The notes below the pieces were generated by a model, which did no database searches, had not been told where the DNA came from, and saw nothing but the letters and a program-made list of their open reading frames with translations. A program made the position numbers and the translations under genes. Below, one piece after another: positions 1 through 11,314 of a stretch of 64,000 nucleotides of DNA. The DNA is taken from the NCBI GenBank assembly GCA_963969595.1, contig OZ018412.1, positions 16,308,501 to 16,372,500 on the forward strand. Reading direction: 5' to 3'. The stretch is from Neckera pumila (Eukaryota; Streptophyta; Bryopsida; Hypnales; Neckeraceae). The first letter of the stretch is position 1, and every line of letters begins with the position of its first letter.

Positions 1-177
1 CATGCAATAACTTTTTAACTATGTAGTCAAAAGTTATGAAAATTGTTGGGCCTTAAAGCTACTCCTTGGGCACATGTTTGTAAAATTTTCAAAGAAAAAA
101 CAAACAAACTCATTCATAGTGAGCTGCCCAAAATTGCTATGTTGCCAAAAAGCTTAGCTTGGTCCTTTAGGGGTTAA
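1..177. mobile_element. Partial TTAA-bounded element (right end)
   Basis: The sequence ends in GGTCCTTTAGGGG followed by TTAA at 174-177, the same terminus (reverse complement CCCCTAAAGGACC) that bounds the element at 50125-50687. The left end lies before the window. No coding sequence is seen. Confidence 0.6.
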
Positions 178-942
178 GTTAAATATTCTATTTGAGGAAA
201 TAACCACTACCATTTATAGTTGATTTAGTCACTTTGAAGAAGAAACATGATAAAGGTCATCTTAGAAGACCTATGATCTTTTTTAAATTGAGTGCTTTGG
301 TAGTCAAAAACTGTGATATTGTTAGTGCAAAGTTTATGCACATACAAAGATGGCCTTATTCTGTAGATGATCTCTTAACTTCTCAATTCTTACCATAAAT
401 TTGAGGAAATCATGAGGTTTTCTAAAATATTATTCAACAATGCAAAAGGTTCTTCTCAATAATAAGTTAGACGCAAAGCACTTTGTCATTGCATTACACT
501 GATTTACTTTATTAGTGCGTGACATTGATTTATCAATGTCATCTTATTTTTATTTAGTGCAAGTTGAAATGTTATTATATTGTACTCTAATCCAAATTGT
601 TTGGAGGATAGCAACATGAGTTTTTTTTTTCTAACAGGATAATTCAACATTGTAGAGACAAAAAGCATAACTATCTACCTAAAAGAGTCAAGCATCCTAT
701 TTCAATTAAATAACCCGATTTCTAAAATAAATGAAAAAAAACAATTTCATAGACATATTTAGAGACAAGTATGAATACTAATATTAATACTAATACAAAT
801 ATTCATATTCATATGAATGTGGATGTTAAATACATATACAAAATAGATACATATATGTCATTTTTTTGGCAACATTAGGACGTTTAGAAAACTATTAGTA
901 TCGGAACAATCTGTTTCAAAATAATGAAAACAACAAATGAGA
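178..942. other. AT-rich intergenic DNA
   Basis: No open frame of note, no RNA gene and no clear terminal repeats. There is a stretch of alternating ATTCATAT-type sequence near 780-860. I see nothing else to annotate. Confidence 0.6.
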
Positions 943-1174
943 ACCCCTTAGCACTTGAATCCTTTCTTGATTTTTGCATTTTTTGCTTATATCTTTATAA
1001 AAATGTATTAATTGTCTCAAATTCATCAAGTTCATCAAATTCATTATACAAAAGCTCTGGTTTTAAAAAAGTCAAGCATTGGTTTGGATGAATGAGCCAT
1101 TTTGTGGTCAAAAATCCCTTGGAACCTCTCTATTCATTGTCCAGATTTTGGATGTCGAAGCACTAAAGGGTTAA
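943..1174. mobile_element. TTAA miniature element, group A
   Basis: The left end reads AACCCCTTAGCACTTGAATCC and the right end GCACTAAAGGG plus TTAA (1171-1174). The inside carries a signature also found at 11640-11850, 18297-18543 and 61590-61730: TTTTGCTTATATC, then a TTCATCAAATTC block, then GTCAAGCATTGG...GATGAATGAG. Four related copies in one window make a dispersed repeat family certain. The left TTAA has decayed to GAGAA. Confidence 0.65.
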
Positions 1175-1370
1175 CTTTGTAAAAATGGATTGGTCTCCGT
1201 GGAAATCATCTTTTTTGATACATGGTACTCATTTGAGGACAAGCTACTGTAGAAGGTCTCTCCTTTTTGCACGAGATTCCAAAGATGAACAATCGCACTT
1301 TTGTCCTATATGCAAATATTCTTTGTCATTCATTGGACTCTTAGTGTCTGCGGCACCATTACAGGGTTAA
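1171..1370. mobile_element. TTAA miniature element, group E
   Basis: Bounded by TTAA at 1171-1174 and 1367-1370, the right end reading ACAGGG-TTAA. It aligns along its length with 53728-53957: both share CCGTGGAAATCA near the left, a CTTTTTGCAC/CTTTTCACAA block, a GTCCTA block, TTGTCATTCATYGGAC and GGGTTAAGAATG at the right. It abuts the group A element and shares its TTAA. The 61-residue open frame inside is not supported as a gene. Confidence 0.65.
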
Positions 1371-1382
1371 GAATGTTTATGT

Positions 1383-2306
1383 TTAACCCCTAAAGGCCCA
1401 TTGTCCCCTCGGGGGACAAAATGGATTTCAGGCAGGCTCCTATGGTCTCAATATTTGTTGTAATTTTCTAAATTCTCTTGAGAAGATAGAGAATCACATT
1501 AGCTTTCCGAAAATGTAATTTTCATTTCAATCGGTGCCCATTAGCAAAATTTATGGTAAAAAAACTCCAAATTTTAGTTTGGCGGGAAGAAAAAAACCCT
1601 CACAAAACTTTAAATTTAAATTTTTAAATTTTTTGCATATAGATTTTATTTTGATCTACATGGGAAGCTTTGATTCATTCCATTTGGATTTGTTATGCAA
1701 AAGTTATGGACAATCTTATTTTTTGGGCAATTAGAGCATTTTCTTGAAAAAATAACTTGTAGGATTCATTTCTGAACTCAATTTTGACAATTTAAAAAAA
1801 TGAATTTGCACAAGGTTAAGATTTCTTGCTAGAACAATCTCACCATTGAGATTAATATATTTCAACCCTATCTTAGAGCTATTAATGATTTCATTTTTCC
1901 TTCAATCTTAAACCTACTTCTACTTAACAAATTTTTAATGAGTGAAAAGTAAGTGTTTTTTTTTAATGCTTTTTTCCTAGATTCTCAACTCAATTTTTCA
2001 TCATATAAAATTAGAAATTCAAAATCATTGAAGCAAAAATTTTAAGTTAAAAAGGTTCAAAGCCCCAAAATGTAGTTGAACAAGGTGCAAAAAACTTTAT
2101 TCCTTCACTTTAAATGCAAATATCTTGCAATCGACAAAGTCAAAGTTTCTAAAATTTCTTCTATACATTCTTACACTAGTGTAGTACAAGATCCTATGGT
2201 TAGATATGCAAAAAACACATTAAATTTTTTTTTTGCTCTTTGCTATAGAAATGGCAGTTTTGAGTGTTTTTTGGCAGAAAAATGGCCTTGGGTCTTTAGG
2301 GGTTAA
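1383..2306. mobile_element. TTAA element, group C (about 0.92 kb)
   Basis: Flanking TTAA lie at 1383-1386 and 2303-2306. The left end is CCCCTAAAGGCCCA; the right end, reverse complemented, is CCCCTAAAGACCCA, so the terminal inverted repeat is about 14 bp with one mismatch. A perfect subterminal hairpin, TTGTCCCC...GGGGACAA, sits at 1401-1419. The interior 1790-2120 is related to 63230-63560 at the far end of the window. No transposase is encoded; it looks non-autonomous. Confidence 0.75.
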
Positions 2307-3546
2307 CTCCTCACCGCCCAAAGTCCAACCATGCTTAAAAAATGCTTGTCTTTGCAAGTTTGAAAAGTCAAAATTAGAGTGAGGAATGAAGATCTCAACC
2401 GTACAATATTGTAGTGTGTATGTTTTAGATGGTGTGGAACAAATTCAGGGTCATTTGACCGTTTAGATTGAAAGATTATAATGTTTTAGTGTTCAAAAAA
2501 GATGCTGAAATTTTCTTAAGAACACATTTGGAGGTGAAATTCGATTTCTAAACCTACTCAAATGAAAAAACTCAAAGCTACAAAGTGATTTAAAACCATA
2601 ATATAAACACTTTGGTGAAAAGAATTTCATAAAAAATGAATCATTGTGTCTTCAAAAAGGATTTGAAATGTCCAAAAACAGTGAAAAAAGGAGCAAAAAA
2701 TCACATCTACAATTGAACCTCCTTCTACTAAAATGCTTCTCAGACAATCAAAACTTCTTGGATTGATATGAAATTTTAGCCACAAGAACTAGACAAGTAT
2801 ACGCAACTTCTCCAACAAGAATTTTTTAAAAAGGATCATGTATGAAGTACACTAAAAATGATATTTAGTGTTGGCAACACTAATTACGAACCTTGACACT
2901 AAATATCATAAGTAAGTAACACTAAATCTAATTTCTAACACTAAATATGCTCTATGGTAAATCTGAAATCTGAAAAGGTTTACATTTAGTGTTAGAACAC
3001 GTTAAAAAAATGAACACGTTAAAAAAATGAACTAAATCTGCTACAATTCAGATTTAGTGTTGTGGCTGGTAGGGGGGTAAAACACTAAATGTCATACTAC
3101 ACTAAATATCATTTTTGGTGTAGTTATGAGCCACCGAAGTTGACTGAAATGCAATAATATTTGGATTTTGAACTTCGAATTGCTCCCAAGAATTCGAAAT
3201 AGCTTGGATTGGCATGAAAATTTTACCACAATAACTAGACCTTAAAAGAAGTACAAAATCCAACAAATTTGATTGAAAATGAACATTTTTGGAAAAAGAT
3301 ATAAGCCCCAAAGTTGCATTTATCACAATGCAGTGTACTGAACAAAAATTGACCTTGTGAACTTCGAATGGCTCTCGCAAACTCAATTCGTCTTGGATTG
3401 ATCTGAAAATTTTACCATAGAAATTAGACTGGTATGCGCAACTTTTCCGACAATTTTCATTGAATTTGAACACCGGATGCAAAAGTTATAGTGCTTCAAA
3501 GTTTGTGTGGGGACACTTTTCGTCCTCTTGGGCGGTGAGGGGTTAA
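2303..3546. mobile_element. TTAA element with 17-bp TIR (about 1.24 kb)
   Basis: Left end TTAACTCCTCACCGCCCAA at 2303 and right end, reverse complemented, TTAACCCCTCACCGCCCAA ending at 3546: 18 of 19 positions agree including the TTAA. It shares the TTAA 2303-2306 with the preceding element, so two insertions used the same or adjacent target. The interior has TAGATTGAAAGATTATAATGTT near 2463, also present in the 50125 element. A second, different element is nested at 2848-3122. The 126-residue minus-strand frame at 3102-3482 shows no known domain. Confidence 0.8.
2848..3122. mobile_element. Nested CACTA-like miniature element
   Basis: Inverted ends of about 24 bp: CACTAAAAATGATATTTAGTG at the left and its near-perfect complement at 3098-3122, each flanked by TA. 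The end itself is an imperfect palindrome (CACTAAA...TTTAGTG), and ACACTAAAT or its complement recurs at least seven times inside. Repeated subterminal copies of a terminal motif are typical of CACTA (En/Spm) elements, but the TA flanks would also suit a Tc1/mariner-type insertion. Non-coding. Confidence 0.65.
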
Positions 3547-4052
3547 GTTTCAATGTTGGAAATGGGTGCTTGGACTGTACGTTACAAAACCAGAGAGACG
3601 AAGCTCCAAATGCCTAGGACCTTATCCTTGCACTAAGCTATAAGCTAAACACTAACTTAGGGAGCGCAACTGGGGAAGGAAGCCGAAGCTCACGAGGGGC
3701 GGGATGGACGCGGAAGAGACGGGCGCACAACACATGAGGGCCTCGTCCCCCCTGCCACGTGCGCCGCATTCAGGCGCCGTACTCCGGGACCCCCACCCCG
3801 CCCTTTCCCGGGTCTCCCCCCACCCTCACCCCGCCATTCCCCGGCCTAAGCTTACAGCCTGCCTCCGCCCCCGCCCCCGCCCCCTTCTTCCCAGTCTTTT
3901 GCGATCCTGGTAGTCTTCGTCTTCCACTACTTCGCTCTCGCCCGCCGCTTGTATCCCTCCCTGCGCTCGTGGTTTGAATGGTTGGAAGCTAAAGAAGGAA
4001 GACAGTGAGGGAAGAAACTTGCATTGTCGCCCGCAGTGTCGGTCCGAAAACC
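3547..4052 (+). promoter_or_regulatory. Upstream region of the MYB gene
   Basis: GC content rises sharply from about 3660. A C-rich run of repeated CCGCCC units lies near 3865-3892 and could form a G-quadruplex on the minus strand. The MYB ATG at 4053 follows ACC. No TATA box can be placed with confidence; this is probably core promoter plus 5' UTR. The overlapping open frames here on both strands are composition effects. Confidence 0.5.
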
Positions 4053-7000
4053 ATGGGCCGCGCGCCATGCTGCGAGAAAGACAGCGTCAAGCGAGGGCCC
4101 TGGACGCCCGAGGAGGATGCCAAGCTCTTGGCCTGCATTGCGCAGCACGGGACGGGAAGCTGGCGCACGCTGCCGAAAAAAGCCGGTAGTTAGTTAATGA
4201 TTGAGCTCAATTCGTTGTCGGTCGGTCGGTCTCCTGATAACTGTGTTTAATGGCATTGGATCCGGCCGAGCGGTTTCATTGTGTGTGTGACTGTTGATTT
4301 ACATTGTCTGGAAGGCGAAATCTGGACAACAGCCGTGGAGGATCGGAGTGTATACAGACGCAACTTATATAAGTTGTAGAAGCAATGGACGAGGAATTTG
4401 ATGAATGTTTTGTTTGTTGAAGTATTAATTGCGCTGTATGTCTGGAAGACGGATGGTTTCGACCAGATCCATGAAATAGTAACGAACGCTCCCTATTAGC
4501 TGGAGAAGCAATCGACGAGGAATTTGATGCATGTTTTGTTTGATTTTATTGTGTTGTATGTCTGGAAGGCGATGGTCTGCAGAATTAGTTTCGACAAGAC
4601 TGACTGAGGAGTAAGAATAGAATAAGCCGGGGAATAAGTACTGTACACGACGACGAATTTGCTGCATGAGAAGTGTTTGGAGTATCGGTTGTTGATTAAT
4701 GAGCGCGCGGTATTTGGAGCAGTCGTCATGAGGGATCAACTAGGAGTATGAATTCATCGTTTCTGTTCGTCTCAATTTGGCGCCACGTAAGTCTCAGTTG
4801 AATTCAACGCCTTCATGAGATGCGTTGCGCCAGTTTGACTCTTCTTATTTGCGGAATTCCGACCTGAACGATCAGATGTTATGTTCTCTGATCGAGGCTT
4901 TTTCTGGAACTCAAGACTACGACTCGTACTTAGAAATGAATTTCAACTTTTCAAGACTGTAGCTGTCACCGTGTGGAAAAAAGTTACTGGTTGCAGCATC
5001 AACTGAAAACAGTCGTGGTTATGATGCTATGTAATGCGTTAATTGCGTTTGGTAGAAGGATCCTTAATTTGTCTTTTGAACAGTAACCGGAAAATTTTAG
5101 TTTCATTTCTTCAGCATAGTTGGATACATGTGTAGCCGTGTAAGTGAGTGGGCGAAAAACTTAGTCACTGAATTAATCGATTTCGTCAGGAACTTGTTGT
5201 CGTGCGTAGATTATTTTTGCTAGTCGCAGACTCCCAGCTAGCCTCCATGAAAGCGATTCATCGAAAGGTATCGACACAATGTTAAATTAAAGTTACTCGA
5301 CGTTGCCATTGCTGTATGGTACGTTCCGAACTCAGAAATCGGAAAAGGAAACTTGCACTAATGGGTGGAAGGTGTTCACAGGTTTGCAGCGGTGCGGGAA
5401 AAGCTGTAGGCTACGTTGGACGAACTACTTACGACCAGATCTTAAGCATGGGCGATTTACCGATCATGAAGAACAGCTCATTGTCAACCTTCACGCAGCC
5501 TTGGGAAGCCGGTGAGAAAAGAATACCTGCAATCATTTTAAAAAGTTTTGAGGAGTTGCTGGTATTAATGTCATGAGTGATCCTCGGAATTAATTAATTA
5601 TCTCTATTAGTGCACGAGTTTAGTCAACATGAACAGAATGCCAGAGCTTCTCTTGAGCCAAAACAGAGAGATTTTCAGCGACCAGCCTCATGACACAAGT
5701 CCTTGCAATGTTGGCTTGTGTGATGGCGGCCTGCTCGAAGTTTGAACTCACGTTGTTACCGCTTCTTATCCGCTCCACTTACCATTCTACGACGGCAAAA
5801 TTTGAAATCAATTAGCAAAGAGATATACTGACTCGCGCTACTCACAGCAGAAACATGTGATAGGAACCGCTACGGTGTCCAGGTCTAGGAATACTTCGCT
5901 CTTTATTAGCGTACTTTAGAAACGGGGCGTGAATTTTCGATAGATAACGGTTGTACTCGTAACGCTCTTATTCATTAGCGAACGTACCGTCAGTGATTGA
6001 GAAAGCATCTTAAATGAGCTCTCATTTAATTCAGGAACTCGACGTTTCTCAACAGCTAATTGATCCGCGAATTCCATCTTCAGAACTCACCTCTACGTGT
6101 AGGACGGACTCCATGCGAGGATGCGCAACAGTCCAATGTATTGTACGTACCTTTTGATACTACATGCTCGAAGGGTCTTACTTGTCCAACCAAATTTACA
6201 ACCAATTTCGAGGACTGTACCTCACCTCACATGACTTTCCGATTCTCTGCCCTACACTAGAGACGCGATTGTCTGGTAAAAAAGGAGACTTAATAGTGGC
6301 ATGCTTTGACGATTTCCACTACCATTAGTATTGTAATGAAGGTGGAAACTGGGGTAGAAACGTTCTTGTCAGCAGTTCCTAAGTGAGCATTCCAAGAGCA
6401 AATGGTTTCTACTTGCGGGACTTCATGGGGTTTGGGCTCATGGGCTCTCCTGAATGCAACTATACTTTTACCTTAATACATATTTAGAAAAGCACTGGCA
6501 AACATTGAAACGTCATAGCCTGAGTGGTAAAGTCATCGGGGCCACAAATATTTACTAAATGAACTCTGCCTCACATTCAGGCCCTGGCTAGATTAACTTT
6601 AGGTAGATCATTATTGTAGGTTCTACTCTATAATCTCAGCGATTCTAATTGAAACTAGAGTAACTAGTGGTATCTGTTACGTATACGAATATAGTTGAAA
6701 ACTAACAACCGGTAAACCCTTAGAAACGTAGCATACGTGTACAACTGAAGAATTCTCTTACAATAATTTATGTTCATTTCTGATTTTTTTTGGTCTACCG
6801 TAGTCTCAGGGTCTAGTGCATCAACATTTGCAAAATTGATGAGAAAACGGAGTAATTTCAAGAAATCGGCAGTTTTAAATACCCAGCGAACCTTGGGTGT
6901 ATTCTCAGTTGTAATTTTGAGAGCTTTGAGCACTTTACTGCCACAATATTTGCTCTCTGAAACACGCCATCTGAACGAATAGGACCATTTCAGATTCAAC

Positions 7001-8782
7001 ACGAATAGAATCACGGCTTCAAAGTGAGCAATACTGCCAAATACAGCTCTTTACAGGAGGCAAAACCTGTGCGAGGAGATTTAGCTGTGTTTCTTATAAA
7101 CTAATTTTTCTGTATTCTCTTTGAACAATTGCCATGGCAATGTGGCAACCTGGCAAACCGACTCTAAGTGTTAATAGAAAACAACCATATTGACCACCTT
7201 GTAGCTTTCGTAAGAGCATTTTAAATTTAAGTGTTCCAGCCCTGCATGTGGCACGGGTAGATGCTAGAGACATGCAATGATTTACTACTGTAAAGATTCT
7301 GAATGTGACTTTGGCTTATGCAGGTGGTCCCTCATAGCTGCGCAACTTCCAGGTCGAACCGATAACGACGTGAAAAACTACTGGAATACACGTCTTAAGA
7401 AGAAACTGTGTGAAATGGGCATTGATCCTATCACACACAAACCCATTTCTCAGCTTCTGGCCGATCTTGCTGGTAGTATGGCACTTCCTAAAGGAGGTGA
7501 AATTGCTGAAGCTGCACTTGGTTGTTTCAAAGACGACATGTTGAACGTCCTGATGAGAAAACGACCCGACTGGCAATTGGAAGGCTCTAACGGTGCCATG
7601 CCAAATAGTACACATGGCTTTTCAGTGGGGCGGCAATCTTGGGACATGGTTGCCAGTCCACGGTCTTGTGTCTCGCAGCCGAGGTCGGTCATCACAAGTG
7701 CTTATAATACAACTATCAACGATCAGTGTAGCCCAAGATTGACAAATCAAAATCTTCAAGTTGATGCTGTTGTTCAAAAAATCAAGTACAGTCTCTCAAG
7801 AGCTGTGCAAACTAATGAGGTAATTAAACAGATGATCACAATAACGACGTTTTTCGCAGTTACCGTCTCTGATTGCTGCAATGCCAGATTTTTAAGAGTC
7901 TATGTATCGTAATTCAAATGAGATTTGAGTGAATCTGCAAGCTAACCAGATACACTAACTAGCTGAAGATCCTCAATGTATCATTGTGACATCCTCTGCT
8001 TGACACATGTCTCAATGAAAATGAGAGATGATTTTGGTATGATTTGATGACCCGAGTGTTCCGGATATATTGCAGGTGCAACGTGGCGGAGACATCACGA
8101 AGCCAAGAGAAGACGCCATGTCTAGAAACATGGCAGCGATGAGTGGCCGGTTCTACCGAGGAGAGGGCGGGAGTACAGGTAACCTTCATCCGAGTTTCCT
8201 GAAAATTTGCTCATTGTGACATCCTCCTCTCTTGAAAGAATGTTAATATCTTTTCTTTTGGCTGAGACTGTATCCCACCCAACACGCAGTTGATAAAAGA
8301 AAAGGCACAAATCCTGAAGCAATAATTGCAGAATCTATAAGTAATAGCAGCAGAACATGCCACTAGGTTGAAAGTGCTTTTGCCACTTCAGGTGTAAATA
8401 TCGAAGACGAGTGGTTTCTCTTTTTCAATTCGAAGTGGAACATTGTAATCACATGATAAGTTATGCAGGTACAACATTGGGTGGTGCAAATTGTATCATT
8501 CCAAATCTGCAATTGCCATTCATGGCAGACACTCCTCAAATGTTCCCAGACATCTTGTGCGATCAACAAGAAACCAGTTCAAGAAGCCACTGCCAGGAGA
8601 GTCCCAGTAACAATACCCACGTTCCAACAAGCTGCGAAATGGAACCATGGAGTCCAAGCCCAAGTGGTAGCAGCTGTAGCAATACAAGTCTTGTCAACAG
8701 CGATGTTGCTGGGCTTGAAAAGGTTCTTAACTCTGATGTCTTCTTATGGGATTTTTCGGAGTTAGGTTCAATAATGAGTTAG
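4053..8782 (+). CDS. R2R3-MYB transcription factor, MYB80/MYB35-like
   Basis: Five exons with GT-AG joints: 4053-4185, 5382-5511, 7324-7819, 8076-8178, 8469-8782; 391 residues. The N-terminus MGRAPCCEK starts an R2 repeat (W-W-W spacing: PWTPEED, SWRTLP, LRWTNYL) followed by R3 (EEQLIV...[20 protein letters not shown]). The two introns inside the MYB domain are at the positions and phases usual for plant R2R3-MYBs. After R3 comes [20 protein letters not shown], close to the GMGIDPVTHKP-F-HL extension of MYB80; [20 protein letters not shown] and LRPDLKHG also favour the MYB80/MYB35 group. The tail is Ser/Asn rich and ends in an acidic FLWDFSELG motif. In flowering plants these genes control tapetum and pollen-wall programmes; a sporangium role here is inference. 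Exons 3-5 beyond the domain rest on splice signals and phase only. Confidence 0.88.
4379..4590 (+). repeat. Tandem duplication in MYB intron 1
   Basis: Two imperfect copies about 125 bp apart, each starting GAAGCAATSGACGAGGAATT and ending TATGTCTGGAAG. They lie in the 1.2-kb first intron and have no coding potential. Confidence 0.65.
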
Positions 8783-9960
8783 AGGTCTATGAGCTATGAA
8801 AAAAACATAATCTGCAAGGAACAAAAGAAACTTAGAATTTAGAACACCTCAGCTCATGAGCCGTTATTTTGCCCCCTCGCAAAAGTTTCTTGTATAGAAG
8901 CTCCCAAGACTATACAAGTAGAGTTCAAAATTTTGAAGAACCTACGATAGTAAACGTCCTTAACCTTATAGTCTCTATGTTCTTGAAGTATTTAGAACCG
9001 CATACGATCTCAACTGTAAAATAGTGATAAAGTTTTGTAACCGCATAAGAGGCCAACTGTATAGACCAGCTTGAGCTCAAGGATTCGAAGTGATGACAGG
9101 ACTCTTTGAGTTACCTAGTGATTATTAAGCAGCAGAACTAGCCAAACTATTTGAGTCTGTCTAGTTGATCAATGAACTTCTAAAAATGTTTTCGGGGGAT
9201 TTTGCAAAACCCTTCCAAGTGTAGTTCCAATGCAGTTAATCATCGATAATAAATTACTTTGCCCAGTGAGCAAATACACAATTGCGTCACTGAAAGTTGT
9301 CAAACTGAAAATCTTCAACCAGACTTGCTAACCACAATTTTGAGATAAAAGTGTCAGTAAGCCACTGCGTACAATGGATAGTCCTATGAAAAGAATGGAA
9401 TCTGTTAATTGATTCTACATTTATGAGGAAAATGTTAAGGAGACAGGTATTTACAAATTCATCCTATCAAAATGCAAAAGCATAATACATTTTGTCACAC
9501 CATCAAGTATGCTAAATTGACGGAATTTCAAAATATATTTTGTCACACCATCAAGTATGCTAAATTGACGGAATTTCAAAATATGGGCACTTTTTAAACA
9601 TAAAACACAAATCAATACAAACAGTACCGGTATATGAATACAGTTTTTAAAGCTTTGAGGAAATGAATATCACAAATATTATTGGGCTTAGAAACCTTGC
9701 CAATTTAATGAAATTATTGTCAATTCACAAAATAGTAAGGTTATGCAAAGTAAGCATTATTCAAAATTAAAAAAATTTATGAACTCTTTAAATTTCTTGA
9801 GCCTGAAAGTCTAGGTCCACACAACAAAATTAATCTTCAATTCATAGTATTTTCAACCCCATTTTCAAAAATCAGATCTCATTAAAATATAATTAAAAAA
9901 GACAAAAAAAAAAAAAAAGTTGTGCCAAAATCCCCAAATTCAATCAAGATAAACAATTTG
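8783..9960. other. Intergenic, with an exact 48-bp tandem duplication
   Basis: 3' flank of the MYB gene. At 9489-9584 a 48-bp unit beginning ATTTTGTCACACCATC occurs twice in a row with no difference, so the duplication is recent. No gene is seen. Confidence 0.7.
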
Positions 9961-10905
9961 TTAACCCTTTAAGTCCTAGAATTGTTTTAGTCATAGCAAG
10001 AGTAGAGACAAAATCTTTAGCAAATGTGAGATTATTGAGGATAATGCAGCCAAAGTGAAAAAAGTAATTGTACCAAATTGGAGAATGAATGATAGACAAT
10101 AGGTGTGCAAAAATTAGGACAACCTACCATTGGTATCGCAAGAATTTAGAGTTTTTTTGACAATGTATCCAATGTTGTTAACACCAATGTATGAAAAATG
10201 TACAAAATACAAGCCTACAATACTAGCAACCTCATAAAAGATTCACTTCAAGGACCTTTGGATTCAATTGAGATTACTCATGATTCATTCATAGCAATCA
10301 ACACTGAAAAATACACCCTCTATGCGTGAAAATACATGCTTAATACAAGAAACACTCAACATGAACATATACATAATCTTCAACTCAAAATTGACACAAG
10401 ATCAATTGTGTTTCTTTCATGACTAATCAAACACTTACTTAAAGGTAGTTGAAGCCAACATCTACAACAAAAGATGGAAAAAAGACTCAAGAAAAGCACA
10501 TAATCAACGATATTACCTAAGAGTACGAAAAATGTTGTTATATACAACATTGCACAGTATATTTCTTTATAGTGACCTCTTTTTGGAAAAATGTCTGTCC
10601 TGAAGTGTATAGTCATCTTTGTATTTGCTTTCCCCAAAAAACATCGCCAATGTTATTTGAGACGCAGAAGGGTAACATCTTTTACAATTCTTTACATATA
10701 TTTCTATGTATTATATGGAGATTGGCAAACATACCCGTGTATAAATGCACATAATTGTCGCATGAAATTGTATTTTCCATATCAGATTGCTTGAAGTCAT
10801 TCAAAAAAACTAGTAACCTACACCAAGTCTTCTAAGATAGGAGTTCTTTTTATTTTTCTCACTCCAAAAACCAGTTTGTAGTTGCTTGGGACTTAAAAGC
10901 GTTAA
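9961..10905. mobile_element. TTAA element (about 0.95 kb)
   Basis: TTAA at 9961-9964 and 10902-10905. Left end TTAACCCTTTAAGTCCTAG; right end, reverse complemented, TTAACGCTTTTAAGTCCCAA. The terminal repeat is about 16-18 bp with one length difference in the T run. The inside is AT-rich without a coding frame. It lies between the convergent MYB and glycosyltransferase genes. Confidence 0.7.
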
Positions 10906-11230
10906 ACAATTTCATAATGATCCCTACTTTTTGACTGCCACAAAACCAACACTCCTCGCAATCGAAGTATATCTCTAATGTCTAAAATATTGCACGACAT
11001 ACAAGACAACATAACTGCGGCCCCTACTTCACTGATCAATAAGCTAGTCTCAACAGAAATATGTATGTGCCATGACATTCAAATGGGCATCAAACCTTCT
11101 TTTAACAATCCAAAAAAATGGATTTTTTCATGAGGTGTGCTTTCAGAGCTGGAATCCTTTTTGCGCATCCCAGTTGAAGAAGCAACCATCACACAGTTTT
11201 GGATGAAACAATAGAACCTTAAATCGAACA
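10906..11230. other. Downstream flank of the glycosyltransferase gene
   Basis: Likely 3' UTR and terminator region of the minus-strand gene that stops at 11315. No defined element is seen. Confidence 0.4.
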
Positions 11231-11305
11231 TGAACCTTTAACCCTAAACCAAACATGAACCTTTAACCCTAAACCAAAAATGAACCTTTAACCCTAACCC
11301 TAACA
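11231..11305. repeat. Telomere-like 25-bp tandem repeat in the 3' UTR
   Basis: Three head-to-tail copies of a 25-bp unit, TGAACCTTTAACCCTAAACC plus 5 bases, at 11231, 11256 and 11281, the last with a doubled AACCCTAACCCTA. The unit contains the plant telomere core CCCTAAA. It begins ten bases past the glycosyltransferase stop codon, so it should be transcribed as 3' UTR. Confidence 0.85.
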
Positions 11306-11314
11306 TGGGTACAG

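Noticed and set aside
3102..3482. 126-residue minus-strand frame in the TTAA element
   Set aside because: No transposase motif, spans the end of a nested element, and looks like a chance frame.
3704..4189. Several overlapping frames before and around the MYB start
   Set aside because: GC-rich promoter and 5' UTR; only the frame beginning MGRAPCC is a known family.
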